Assembly: GCF_000143535.2 (NCBI RefSeq)
Contig: NC_037310.1
Location: forward strand, 930,001 to 994,000
Source of the DNA: Botrytis cinerea B05.10
Taxonomy: Eukaryota; Ascomycota; Leotiomycetes; Helotiales; Sclerotiniaceae
DNA length: 64,000 nucleotides
Direction: 5' to 3'
This document shows, one piece after another, positions 1 to 11,274 of the stretch (its first letter is position 1; each line of letters opens with the position of its first letter). The notes below the pieces were generated by a model, which did no database searches, had not been told where the DNA came from, and was given only the letters and a program-made list of their open reading frames with translations. The position numbers and the translations under genes were made by a program.

Positions 1-965
1 AAACAGTATATAATCGACCAGTCGTTTGTCAATCCCGCGCTGAAAATGGAGGGCATGTGGAAACGGCCCAGACCTACCGATTACCTGGGGAAGGGAAGAA
101 GAGACCTTCGGTATTGGATTCCGAGGTATGATGTCGTAAATCGAAGGTGGTAGAATGCGGAAGACTGGCTATAGACGGCCATTCATCATGGTGATGCTTG
201 GACAAAGTAAACAAGAAACTACCCTTGAGCCATGAAGCATAGAACCATCTACCCACCACGCTTTGCATCATTCTTCGAGCAATACTCTCCATTCTTACGG
301 GCATTCCTGTTATTGATAGCGGCGAGTGCTCTTTAGCAACAGCCCGTCTCGTTCGACGTCGGTAGTGCAAGGGATCGTCGTCACAAGCCAAGGCCGGAAG
401 AATATCTCATCGGCAACATTGACTAGATTATGAGATGCATATTGGCGGCTGGGGCATTGGCTTTCGAGACTCCGGGACTATCATGTTGCAACACGTCAGA
501 ATGATGCGTAATGAATCCAGTTAGATAGGCATTGATAATTGATAAGAATGATCAAGAACTTACCCACAATTCACACATCTCAAAAGGAAGATTCTCCGAC
601 ATGGTGAGAACATGTGATAAATAAAATGTTGCCTTGGTGGAAAACTCTAAAGTGGACCCAAGTTGCCAAGAACGACGGATGTGGAAACGTGCATTTGTTG
701 CCGATTCCCGGGCCCAGAAACAAACAGACGGTAACTGCCAAATCGGTAGTTGGGAGAGGAACGCAGAGATAAGACAGAAGTAAGAAACTCCGAAATTGCC
801 ACTTTATCAACCGATCTGGCAATTTTCCCATTTCCGTCGCACGATCCGGCCCACATATATCTCCGCATTGGCCGCTGATCATTGAACCTTGGAAGATCTA
901 AGGGACTGGCAAAGAGTCCGAAGAATTGCCCTCTCTTCATCCAATCAGGTAATTTTCCTTCATAT

Positions 966-1000
966 GGACAGGACAGGGCAGGACAGGACAGGACAGGACA
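966..1000. repeat. GGACA pentanucleotide repeat
   Basis: About seven tandem copies of GGACA, one of them imperfect (GGGCA). It lies in non-coding DNA about 430 nt upstream of the myo-inositol oxygenase start. Confidence 0.9.
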
Positions 1001-1070
1001 AAACAAGACAGCTGATCATCAACACGATCTATAAATCTGTAACCCCAGTTTCCACACTTCCCTGCCAATC

Positions 1071-1129
1071 CCCCTCACCCTCACCCTCACCCCCTCACCC
1101 CCTCACCCTCACCCTCACCCTCACCCTCA
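1071..1129. repeat. CTCACC-type repeat, G-quadruplex-capable on the minus strand
   Basis: The plus strand reads as repeated CCCTCA with a few CCCCCTCA variants. The complementary strand therefore has many G3-G5 runs separated by 3-nt TGA loops, which is the classic intramolecular G-quadruplex pattern. It ends about 300 nt before the myo-inositol oxygenase ATG. It is not the fungal telomere repeat (TTAGGG), although it resembles it. Confidence 0.85.
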
Positions 1130-1425
1130 AACCCCCACGTATGACCTGGGTGCTTTTTTGGCCATGACCCCAAGAAATGTTTATTCCCCTTTCTAACGGA
1201 ACTCAATACGTAGCTTGATCTTGGCAATGATCATCCAGGTACCCAGCTATGATATCGTAATAGCTCCCGTTTGAAAGGCCGAGACAAAGTATAAGTAAGT
1301 ACCATCTACAGCACAGGAGTATGTCCAGCTCGATTCCCTTCAATCCTGATTCTCAAAATCCTTCCAAACACGCCTCATAATTTTTAATCCGCCATCTTCC
1401 TTTATTTACCGTACCATTATTGAAC

Positions 1426-2468
1426 ATGACTTCAGTAGATATACAGGCACTGGAGAGGACGTCCGATGATGTCGACAAGCTCAACATTATCAGAGCCGAG
1501 ATGAAAAAGCCCGGCGCGGGGAAAGATAAGGCGGAATTTCGACGATATGATGGCGCGAAAGACCATGTTAGATTATTTTACACAGAGTATGAATCTGCCC
1601 TCTTCCTTTTCAGTATGTGCAGATCGTGTATGCTAACCCTGTAACAGACAACATCTCAAACAAACCGTGGAATACAATATCACGGTCCGTGAAGAGTTCC
1701 GGAACAGAGACCCGTGGTGGATGGGAGCTATGGAAGGTGCACTGCTTCTCAACAAATTCGTTGATCAGTCAGACCCTGACACTGAGGTTGGTCAACTGGA
1801 GCACCTTTTCCAGACATCTGAGGCGATCAGAGAGGCTGGACGGCCCGAATGGATGGTCGTGGCTGGATTCGTTCATGACTTGGGCAAACTATGGTGTCTC
1901 ATGGGGGGCCAAGGACAGTGGGATACTGTCGGAGATACCTTCCCAGTAGGCGCTGAGTATTCGAAGAAGATTGAACTTTACGAGAGTCTCAAAGAGAACC
2001 CGGACTTCAACAATCCTCGCTATAACTCCAAATATGGTATCTATTCTCCAGGTTGTGGATTAGACAAACTCATGATGTCATGGGGTCATGACGAAGTTCT
2101 GTACCAGATTCTCAAGGACCAATCTACACTCCCACCTGAGGCATTGGCAATGATCCGATACCATTCGTTCTACCCATGGCATTTCGAGAATGAATATTCA
2201 CACTTTGAGAACGAACATGATCGAGCGATGAAGCCTTGGGTGAAGGATTTCAACCAGTTTGATCTTTACAGCAAGAGTGATAGCCCTCCCGATGTTGAAA
2301 AGCTTATTGTAAGACCCACTCAAATTGCACATCAACATCCAAGCTAACTCTTGATAGCCAATTTACGAGGAAATATTTGCCAAGTATTTTCCAGATAAGG
2401 TCAACTTTGGCAAACTTGCAAAGCGACCAACAAGCAGCAGTAGCAGCAGCGGCAACAGTAGCTCTTGA
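1426..2468 (+). CDS. Myo-inositol oxygenase (MIOX)
   Basis: Non-haem di-iron enzyme that cleaves myo-inositol with O2 to D-glucuronate, the first step of inositol catabolism; cytosolic. Three exons: 1426-1586, 1648-2308, 2358-2468 (310 aa). Both introns are GT-AG (61 and 49 nt) and splicing restores the conserved FYTEQHLKQTVEYN block. All six expected iron ligands are visible: H106 (EHLFQT), H130/D131 (VHDLGK), H201 (SWGHDE), H226 (RYHSFYPWH) and D259 (NQFDLYSK), along with the family signature VGDTFPVG. The ATG at 1426 is the first in frame. The C-terminus is a short Ser-rich tail (residues about 296-310) in place of the usual aromatic end; a further small 3' exon is possible because a GT donor-like site follows the stop at 2471. 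The gene stands alone, next to an AT-rich block. Confidence 0.93.
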
Positions 2469-3744
2469 GGTATGACTATCTGTATCCAACGCTGATAACC
2501 AAGCTAATCTTTTACAACTACAGTACTCGGATATGATTAAGGAATGACTCTCACGCTTTACGAAATTATGAGAACTTTCGAAGCAAACAACGAGCGGATA
2601 TCATGGGTAAACTTTTGTATTTGATAGGTGTTTTTATTTATTTTAGTACTGGTAGACTTATAGGGGCAATTTAAAAGCAATTTAGAAATTACCTAGTTAT
2701 CATATCCGGCCACATGAATTTGCAATGTGACTTGATACGAAATGTGAGGTCTGAATCTTTGACACCTTTATCGTGTAATGATGAGGGAAGTGTTATGCCA
2801 GTGTGATCATGTGATCCATGGCCTTTTATCCAGCCAGGATATCAAATCACATGATGAACACAGAGCCCTCGGTCATAACACTGCCACACACAGTCCTTTG
2901 AACTACACTCGAATTACAATTATGCCAGGAAAATACTGGCTATTGATCAATTAAGAATTACACACTACTAGATACACCCTACTCCTTACCATCAGGGTTT
3001 GTGCTAGCAATGAGCTCTTCCCAATCCTCCAGAACTTTTAAAGCCCTGGAGTGGCAGAATCCGCGATTGACGAAGTGGCCGCTTTGTCAGCCCCAGAAAA
3101 TATTCAATATTTTTATAATGCATTGAAAAAAGCGTTTTTAAAGTATTAATTAAAAAGCTTTTTCTTTCATAAATAATTAGAAATTTTTATTCCAAAGGGA
3201 CTTAGTGAAATTCTTGAATTCTAGCTTGAATTCTAGTTTAAGATAATCAATATTTTATTTATATTGAATTCGATTAATAATTGAAATGAATATGAATATA
3301 AAGATTAGAGCTAAGTAAATAATGTATATAAACAGTACATTCTATATAACATAATATAATAATAAAGCTTCTGATTAAAGAATAAATTGAAAATGAAATG
3401 AATAATCATCTCCTTTAAACTTTCAACTAATACCTCCCCCTTTTCTCCTAGCTTTTACACTCGCTTCCCTTCCATCCACCTTCCTAATATTCATCGAATT
3501 CTGAAATCTCTAAGGCCCTTCAGGGCTCCCATTTTCTTTTTTTTTTAAAAAAATCAATACTAAACGAATCTCATTCTATACCGATTCCATTCATTATTAA
3601 TGAATAGGCTATGTCGTTATTGATGAATTGAATATATTATAAATGTAATGTATGTATAAAAATTTGTATAGGGATTTATATTGAATTTCTTTTCGTCGAA
3701 AATATTAACTTTGCCACCATAGGGAAGTGGACAAGCATTTGTCT
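2469..3744. other. AT-rich gene-free block
   Basis: No intact gene. Base composition becomes strongly AT-rich from about 2570, with many short T/A runs at 3100-3420. The start of the block has a nested inverted repeat (2790-2881). The composition and the neighbouring decayed SDR gene suggest old DNA altered by repeat-induced C-to-T mutation, but no transposon protein can be recognised. Confidence 0.55.
2790..2881. repeat. Nested inverted repeat (92 bp)
   Basis: The outer arms GTGTTATG (2790-2797) and CATAACAC (2874-2881) are perfect complements. The inner arms ATCATGTGAT (2806-2815) and ATCACATGAT (2846-2855) are also perfect complements around a 30-nt loop. The two pairs are nested, so one strand can fold into a long hairpin with internal loops. 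The size and symmetry are compatible with a MITE-like remnant, but no target-site duplication was confirmed. Confidence 0.6.
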
Positions 3745-4032
3745 TTAAGCTGCTGGAGGCAGTCTGGGCCAGAGGAAGTCTAAGTGGGGTTTCTTTTCCA
3801 GCGGCCAAGCCTTCTTGGGGTCACCGGGTTGATTGCCATCAACAGCAGCCTTCACCATGCCTTTCAAAGTAGTCTGCATGGGTTGGTACACTGGGACCAA
3901 AAGTGGTTCTCATTTGACATTAGCTTCAGCGTATACTTTTCTACGGTAGTAGCCTGGCTCAAGGATCATGGTCCGAATACCAAACTGAGATGTCTCTTTT
4001 TGAAGACACTCCACTACAGCTTTCCACTGGAA
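3745..4032 (-). pseudogene. Decayed short-chain dehydrogenase (C-terminal part)
   Basis: Reading the minus strand from about 4026 gives a typical SDR C-terminal half: a VVECLQKET stretch after the catalytic region, IRTMILEPGYYRRKVYAE, then a VDGNQPGDPKKA motif common in fungal SDR oxidoreductases, ending at a stop at 3745. The frame is broken by a TGA at 3910-3912, where CGA (Arg) would fit; this is one C-to-T change, as expected from repeat-induced point mutation. The N-terminal Rossmann half (GxxxGIG, YxxxK) cannot be found upstream in the AT-rich DNA. It is therefore a non-functional fragment. Substrate cannot be inferred. Confidence 0.75.
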
Positions 4033-4667
4033 CTAGTATGTCAGTATAAGAAGATACGAATGACCTAGCACCTACGATGATACGTCCTAATAATAAATGT
4101 CAAAGCTGAATTTCATCTCCAGAGCTAGCTTTCTATAGGAAATAGTAGCTCTTCAATGAAGGCTACTGAAAGAGCTAGTCTCTTTCGCATTCGCTTAAGT
4201 GACACGGCAATCATTCAATTGAAGTCATTCGCCTGAGTTTATACATAGGATGTTAGCTTGTATTGATTTAATTACAATAGTTATCTTGTCAGCGTTTATA
4301 CGTTAATCTGTAGCTAATCGAATTTCTAAAGGGAAATATAATTCATAGGGTTTCTTTGAGTTTATCAAGTGAAAATTATCTAGTTCCTTCTCTATCCTCT
4401 AGTATGTAGCTTTTTAAATTACCTGCTCCACCGGTAGATAATCCGCAGATTATCTGTCGAAACTATTCATCCCGCGGGTATCCATTGTGTAGCCTACGCA
4501 AAGTATTTTCAAATATTGTTCACAACTAGTCAAAAAAATTTTACTAAAAATTTACAGTCCTATAGTGCTACATTCGTTTATTATTAGGAGTATCTTGTCT
4601 TTAGAACTTAAAAGAAATGAAATGTTTCTAGCTTCAGCCAGCTTCAAATGCCATGCCGTATATGCGA
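4033..4667. other. AT-rich spacer with small hairpin
   Basis: Gene-free DNA between the SDR relic and the 3' end of the chitin synthase gene. Composition is mostly AT-rich. One 8-bp inverted repeat (AGATAATC, 4436-4443; GATTATCT, 4448-4455; 4-nt loop) is visible. No other signal is seen. Confidence 0.5.
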
Positions 4668-7500
4668 TTACCTCTTCGCAAAGCAGTGCATAATGTTTGT
4701 TCGTCCGAGAAACCAAAGAAACCCTAAGAATCTGATAATCGACAAGAAAGCAGTGGCATATAGAAGAAATTTGAAGTAGTATGGCGTCCGGGTCGTAGAG
4801 GCTTTCTGCAAGAAAGAGTTAGAACTTTGCTATAGGAGTCATCATAAGGTCTCGCTACTTACACCAACGCCAAGAAATGCGAAATCATTCGAGGTGACAA
4901 TCCCGACCAGCAGCATATTCGACAGGATCCAGCAGACAACCAAGCGGGTCCTAAACGACTTATACGTGTCATCGACCTCCTTGGTTTCTACGGTAACTTC
5001 CACTTCGACAGGGGCCAGAGTTCTTAGCACGGTCTCCTGAAACTTCTGGTCAATATCTGTTTGTTGCATCTCCTCTTCTTCGACCATCTCGACACCGGAT
5101 TTCGAGTCTTTGATCACATTGGCCGAAGGGAGCTTTTCGCTTTCATCTGAGCCCTTTGTGCCCCAAGAAACATCATGCCAGTTATTGAAGGCATACACCA
5201 TCAAAATGTTAATATATGTCGAAGCGAGAATGATATACTGCGGGAAGGAGTGAAACATATGCCAAGGATCCAAGTAGAGGAACGAGGCAACATAGTTCAA
5301 GCCGTAAATGGTGACCAAGGCTAGTAAAATCACGCCGGCGACTCCCGTTCCTCCAAACATGCTCTCAAAGAATGCTGCGGCCGAAGACGTGTCGATCTGT
5401 TCCCCAATGGGAGTCCGTAGTGCCCGGTAAACCAGATAAAATGACAGAATGATGATGTAGAGCTGAATAAATCCAAACACCACAAACGACACCAGATAGG
5501 TCACTTGCGATCCCTTTGGCCGATTTCCAAGGGCCAGAATGAATTGTGTGATCACAAACGCAAGGTAAATATATTCAATAACGTGGTTGAATATGGGGGA
5601 CGCAGTATCGCCAAACGGCCAGCCGTGATAGTTCGATGCAGCTACAGGCGTACCGACAAGATCCATGATGACAGTGGTGGTGAGCCAATAGGATGATAAA
5701 GAGAACCAACTAAAAATAACATTGGCAATGTTGTATAGCAGCTGGAAATGAAACATTATCATCCGGAGCAGACTGTGTCCGGATTTGTACATGCGACCGA
5801 AGTGAATAAGCGAGTATAGCGAGGCAGCAAATGATCCATTCAGCCAACGGCGGCGTTGGCTGAGAAACTCAGCAGGGCCTTCCGGTACGTCTGTCTCGCC
5901 CTTGGCAGCTTTGACATAAGACAAGTGCCAATTCTGTCCTTCTTTCACTACTAGCTCGAAACAAAGGATACGATCTTCTGCAAGGAACATATTCTTCTTA
6001 AAAATATTCATGTTGTTGATACTTTTCTTGCCAGACAACAACGTATGGTCGCCGTGAAAATATTGCTCCAAGGGACGGCCCATGATCGCTCGAAAGCGAT
6101 ATGCTGAAAATGCACCGGGGAGAACAGTGACGTAGCCGAAGGAGCTCTCAAGGGGTTTGTCAAGAACATTCGAAATCTTGTATTCGAAATTCTGTATTGC
6201 CACAAGCGGATTTAGTAACTTGGAGTTCCGGCTCCCAAGCATAGCGTGGATCTCACCACATGCGCCACCAAGGTTCTTGTCGTTATAGAATGCCTCCCAT
6301 AAGGCCAATAAAGAGCGAGGTCCAGGTTTTGTTCCCGCGTCGATCAAAATGGTGACTTCCGGGTTGAGAATCCGTCCAAAGGCATTGAATAACCAACGAT
6401 GCGAGTTGATCTTTTTAGTATTCTTTTGTTTGAGGCAGAAGAGGAGCTGTACTGGAGGCAAGTTACTGGAATCATGCACATCCGAATTGGGACGAGAAAG
6501 CTGTAGGTCGGGAGTGATGGATAACTGTGTCGTGAACTCGAAGACATGGGCTGTCGTCTCCTTTCCATCCACGTCCTGTTTTCGCACGCCGTCTTGATAT
6601 ACTCCAACGGTTGTGAGGAGATCGAGCACACCTGGATCCGCCTTTTCGAAACCGTCGAACACTAGGCAGACGACAATTTTCTCCCATGCTGCGGAACCCT
6701 GCGTCCAAAACCTGGACTTCTTCAGATTCACAATATCGCGAATGTTCTTCATCACACCATGCAAGGTTCTAGCGAATAGCACCTTGTCCTCATTATAGTA
6801 GGTGATTGCAATCAAAAGCTCGGTGTGCCGGTTGTATATGTGCTGGCGTAGTGTATAACCGTTCATCAAGGTAAAATCATTCGGGTCACAAGTTACCGCG
6901 GTGTATCGCATCTCTGAGAACTCGCTGGTACCATTCTCTATATCTCTGTACTGGGGTTGCAATGCGTTCTTGATTGCACTTGGTACAGGGTAGTTTGCGC
7001 TCAAGACAGATCCCTGACCGCCTTGAATCAGTTTAATCTTTCGAGTAGCGCGGCGCCGAAGAGCTCCACGAGCACCGTTCGCGGACGGCATGTCTTGCGC
7101 ATTAAAGGAGTCTTCGGGGCTTCTGTAGAAGTCCTGGTCGATATCTGGAAGATGGTGTTGATCCCCGAAAAATTCCTCACCGTTCACTGAGCTGGTTGGT
7201 GAACGTTGACGTTGTACCTGCCCAGTACCAGTCACATAGGGTGTTGTTGGATGGTAGCCACTAGTATCTGATAGCAAACTTTCACCAACATCATGAGCAT
7301 CATTTGAGTGATGTACATCACTAATATGATCAGTGTTATCTAACTGTGTAGCAGGATCAGTAACAGACTGTTCGAAATTTTATTAGCAAATATGTTTTGG
7401 TCAACTCTTTGAGTCGTGGGCGTACATTGTTTGAATGTTGAATAAGTTCATTCATAGGATAGTTTTCAGCCGAACTATTCCAGCTCCTTGATGTTTCCAT
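4668..7500 (-). CDS. Chitin synthase, class III
   Basis: Membrane-bound GT2 family glycosyltransferase that polymerises UDP-GlcNAc into cell-wall chitin. Three exons: 7500-7426, 7367-4863 and 4805-4668 (905 aa). Intron 1 (58 nt) adds an N-terminal METSRSW leader. Intron 2 (57 nt, GTAAGT donor) restores the conserved class III end with WFLGRT and a terminal KR. Motifs include DAGTKP (about residue 369), the catalytic AEDR (about 489), QRRRW (about 529) and VSWGTKGSD (about 760), with several membrane segments from about 545 onward. The overall sequence is class III-like. Compared with the family as I recall it, the loop after HGDHTL is about two residues short. Fungi of this group often carry more than one class III enzyme, and this may be the more divergent copy. 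AT-rich DNA lies on both sides. Confidence 0.92.
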
Positions 7501-8640
7501 TTTTATTTGATCTCTTAAAGAAGAGAAGAATGAAGGATAGAAAAGGAAAGAATGGAGAAAAAGCAGTCAAGATGACCCGGGGGATATTTGAGAAGAAATT
7601 TCTGCTTCTGATTGCAAAAAAAAATAGTATCGGCATGTGAATGAATGTTTTCAGAGGATGCTTAGCCAGACGCCGTCATGAATACTCTGTGCAAGTCTCG
7701 AAAGCTAAATAGTCAAGCCGACTCCTTTAAGATGCGTTTTTGTTCAAGACAATTCATGAAGGCATTGAGGCTTAGATTGCTTCGGCATGTTAAAGGCTAT
7801 TTAAAGAAGACCCATTGATATGCATTTTTAAAGCCTTCTAGTAGATGTGGTAGTTACAAAATACGTAAGCAATGGATCCTAGCTAGAGCCTACCCTAAGG
7901 GTGGATTCGGATCGATTTGTTTGACCGGGTAGATTCAATATAATATCTATATTAGATCTAATATTGTATGAACTGAATATAATAGTGAAACTACTATATA
8001 TTCTAATATGCAACTGAATTTTCTGAAGTGAATATAATTTAGACTCAACAAAATAATGAGTTTAATATGTTAAAATAATAAACAATTTAACTCTTTTCTA
8101 TATAATTATTAACAATAGCTCTTAAAATCCTATTGAGAAATATTGAATTTTTTTTCGATATCTGCAACTCAATTCTGCGTGTCCTAATATTACTTCAAAT
8201 ATATTATAACTTCAACATCTAATACCCTTTTCATTCCATTTGTTTATCTATTTCTTCAAATATAGAAGAAGCCGATCCGAACGCATCCTAATATTATGAC
8301 TCCGTCGCATCTTGGTAACATGTGGATCAGGTGGAGCTGCCGCAAGTTTAGCTGGGCCAAGAAAAGAGTGTGGAGTCAGGGGAAATGTACAGCCTTTATT
8401 TTGACAGATACGAAAAGCTAAGCAGTTTGGGAAAAGTGCAAGTTATGTTTTAAAGCCTTGGTAACTGGCTAGGAAGAAAAGTAGATCAGGCCAATTATTA
8501 ACGTAACGGCGTGGGCTAACCTTTTCAGGTAAATAAATACTCTAGGGAGCTAAAAAAAACTAAAAATTAAAAAAAGCCTATCTTTGTGATAATACACTCT
8601 TGATTGGATTTGATTTCTGTAACTAAACTATGTAGGGGAT
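7501..8640. other. AT-rich intergenic block
   Basis: The first 200 nt upstream of the chitin synthase start are pyrimidine/purine-skewed and probably hold its promoter and leader. From about 7840 to 8620 the DNA is AT-rich and gene-free. No transposon or RNA gene is recognised. Confidence 0.5.
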
Positions 8641-9727
8641 TTATGCTGTAGACGTATCAATCAGGAGTGGCTTGAAAGAACCAACCTTCATGTCAAGTAT
8701 GTGTTCTTGTTTCTTCATGTACTCTACCTGCCTTCGAGTCAATGGGAGAGTAAGACAAGTGAGTGCTGTTTTCAAGTGCGAATTGATCATTCCTGACGGA
8801 TTACAGATACTATGATCTTCCTTCTTGTCAAAAACCCCCAAATCGTGAATTATGAGGCCTTGCAAGCGTGTATAAATTCCTGCAATACTGTCATAGATAT
8901 CAGGTGCTTCTGGTAGTGGCCAGAGTTTTGATTTACACAGACACCATGTAAGCGACCCGAGGATTATCGATTCGCACCTATGCGATCCCATCCAAACAGC
9001 GTGTCGACACCATCGTGGCTTCTCATCCTCAACTAGTAGGTGGCCAACCAAGTCCCTGAATGGCTGTAGCAACGAGCCCAGTATGTTTTCTCGAACAGAG
9101 TTGATGTGCTCTAATCAATGCATTAGTACTTTAGATCTTCACACTGGCATCAATGGGAGTTCTTTAAGACGTACCTAACACACCAGGAGGTGTTTGTGTG
9201 CTGCTACAGGATAATGCATCCGCAAAATCTGCAGCGTCGAACTCCAACAAGATGTGACGCGATACGATCCGGAACAACGATACACTACCAAGTTCCCACG
9301 CAATCCACAAGACCCTCAGCATCGGCGTGTTAACATCTTCAACCAAGCTGGCGACATGGCTGATCCAGATTTCTGCCCATGGTCGAAGTACTTTGGTTGC
9401 ATCATAATAGTGTACTGCGACAGTTAAGTAATAGATCTCATCAAGAGAAAGGTCCTGTAGAGTCTCATCGTAATTTCCATGTATTATCGAGAGGAAAAGG
9501 CCCATGGTGGTGGAATTGTCTTCTGGTAGTCGTACGACCCATTCACCGACAGCTCCCCTTGTGCTGGGCTTTCGTTCTGCAAAAGCGCCATATAGCATAC
9601 GCTCGAATACCGGGGAAGCACGGGCTAGTGTTCTCGGACAGACAATGTAGTCGTCTGTTGCGCCGTCTGGACCGATTCGGAGAGTGAGATCGCCCCAAGG
9701 GTCGAGCCTAATAGTGTTTAAACTCAT
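8641..9727 (-). CDS. BTB/POZ domain protein, fungal type
   Basis: Two exons, 9727-9175 and 9110-8641 (340 aa), joined by a 64-nt GT-AG intron; splicing gives VLEHINSVREN across the junction. The N-terminal part (about residues 8-120) has the pattern of fungal BTB proteins: a dLtL start, a CPRTLARASPVFERML segment resembling the BTB core, and later LSLDEIYYLTVAVHYYD. The C-terminal half has the cysteine-bearing helical region usual in these proteins, and no other domain is seen. BTB domains mediate protein dimerisation or recruitment to CUL3 ligases; the family is expanded in plant-associated fungi and mostly uncharacterised. The ATG at 9727 was chosen because the frame further upstream has no ATG. 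Confidence 0.8.
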
Positions 9728-10098
9728 GTTTGAACCAAAAAAGCAGAAATTCGACAGAATGGCAAAACGAGAAATTCTGAGAGACTTGATTATTTCGTTA
9801 ATTATGCACAACTCCTTTCCTCTCTTTTATATTTGTATTGCCTAATGGCGTCGGAGTTTTCTGTGGGTTTTTGTGTACAAGCTATTCTAGCTATTCCATC
9901 GTATTTTAGGATCGAGCCCTAAAGTTAGATTTTAAGTATATGCCAAGAGACAATGCATTGTGGCTTGCGGAACAGACCAGAGATTGCAACGGCGCCATAA
10001 ACTGCCCTGATGGGCAGCACCAAGACATCATTGGTAACGGGGAGCCCTCGGCGAGAGATAGGTCAACCGTTATTGCCTTGACTAGGTGAGAAAGGTAT
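9728..10098. other. Intergenic spacer
   Basis: Upstream of the BTB gene. Moderately AT-rich at first, then of ordinary composition. No gene or repeat is seen. Confidence 0.5.
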
Positions 10099-10443
10099 TT
10101 ACTTCAAAACGGGTTGTTTTTCCAATATTCTAAAACAGTCTTCATGCGCCAAGTGCTCCTTGATGCCGAACTTTACAACATAGTGCCTAAAGAAAGGAGT
10201 TCCCAGTTGCGGTACTTGAATCAGCTTCATAGCTCTACTATATTTCCAAGAGTCTAGGTGCTCGTATACATTGTCGCATGTACGATAGAGAAAGGGCGCA
10301 AGGACAAATGATGATCTACGACTTTGCAGGACGTCAAGCTGTTTTTTGTGCCTCTCTCTTCCCTTTGGCTTCGTAATTTTCCAGCCAAGCAGCAACAGAA
10401 GAGAACAAATGAAACCCAGTAAACAGCCATTCCTCGTACTCAT
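10099..10443 (-). CDS. Small hypothetical protein with N-terminal membrane segment
   Basis: A 114-aa open frame from ATG at 10443 to the stop at 10099. Residues 8-22 form one hydrophobic stretch (LLGFICSLLLLLGW) followed by a basic segment (KITKPKGRERHKK), which would make a single-pass anchor or signal anchor. The rest is soluble and has no motif I recognise. It may be a species-specific gene, a terminal exon or chance; its neighbourhood contains no partner that would suggest a role. Confidence 0.3.
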   Translation of the reverse strand: MSTRNGCLLGFICSLLLLLGWKITKPKGRERHKKQLDVLQSRRSSFVLAPFLYRTCDNVYEHLDSWKYSRAMKLIQVPQLGTPFFRHYVVKFGIKEHLAHEDCFRILEKQPVLK

Positions 10444-11274
10444 ACTATCTACACATGCCCAGCATCAATGACTAATTGAATGTGCCTTGCATTGCCCACT
10501 AAAGCAAGAAAAGGACTCCTGGCGAGAAGCGTTAAAAATCATTCTCCAAGCCTCTGCACCGTGCACGACATACGCCATTTGGAATTTCACACTAACGGTT
10601 TTGGTAAATCTACGACGGCACCAATTAGAAACAGAAGATTTGACTTGAAGTGGAGCTTGAGTAGTGTTAGGCGATGCCGATAGCGCGGAACTCCACCTAA
10701 GGTTATTTAAGGTTATAGGAGCTACCCGCGCCACGTGCGCGCTTAACCGTTCTGAGAAATCTACGAAAGCACCAATCACAAAGCAATTGTCAAAATCTAA
10801 TAAATATACTGGAGATGCTAGTAATTTCTGGTTAGGTTCGTCCTAATTACGACTATGCCAAGACGTCGTGTGAAGTAAACCCACCAACATAACTTCTATG
10901 AGTCAGGGCTTACTACTGCTTTAGAAAACCCTTTGATAACTAAGGAGCGAAGCTAAGATTCACATATCACGCGATTGGCAATGCAGATCAGTTATCCAGA
11001 CAGTACCGGATCGTTATACTAGGAGGTTTTCAGGTTCGGCCACAATAGATTTATTCTAAGTCATTCAAAGTAGTTTTGTTTTCTGTACACGTCTAACTAC
11101 TCGCATATAGTTAAGTAAAAGAATTTGGCACTGTGAGGTACTCAATCAAGAAGCTAGTGGAATCAATTCCATAAAATTGTCGTGGTTGGCATGTCAATGA
11201 TACTGCCATGAATTTAAATCAACTATTATTCTTTTATTTTTACATATTTGGCATTCTTGCTGTGGAAGTTACCC
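10444..11274. other. Intergenic region
   Basis: No convincing gene. A short imperfect direct repeat is visible: AAATCTACGA followed by GCACCAAT occurs at about 10606-10625 and again at about 10759-10777. This suggests an old local duplication. Nothing else stands out. Confidence 0.45.

Larger units (their letters stand above)
1..1425. other. Intergenic region upstream of myo-inositol oxygenase
   Basis: No gene is recognised. A minus-strand open frame of about 100 codons at 74-391 lacks an ATG at its 5' end and resembles no family I know. The stretch carries two simple tandem repeats (966-1000 and 1071-1129) and ends in the presumed promoter of the myo-inositol oxygenase gene. A gene entering from the left edge on the minus strand cannot be excluded. 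Confidence 0.5.

Noticed and set aside
1071..1129. Telomere-like repeat
   Set aside because: The unit is CCCTCA and not CCCTAA, and conserved genes follow on both sides further in; better viewed as a microsatellite with quadruplex potential.
3190..3215. Short stretch resembling the 18S rRNA GTGAAATTCTTG block
   Set aside because: Similarity covers only about 12 bases and the flanks do not match rRNA.
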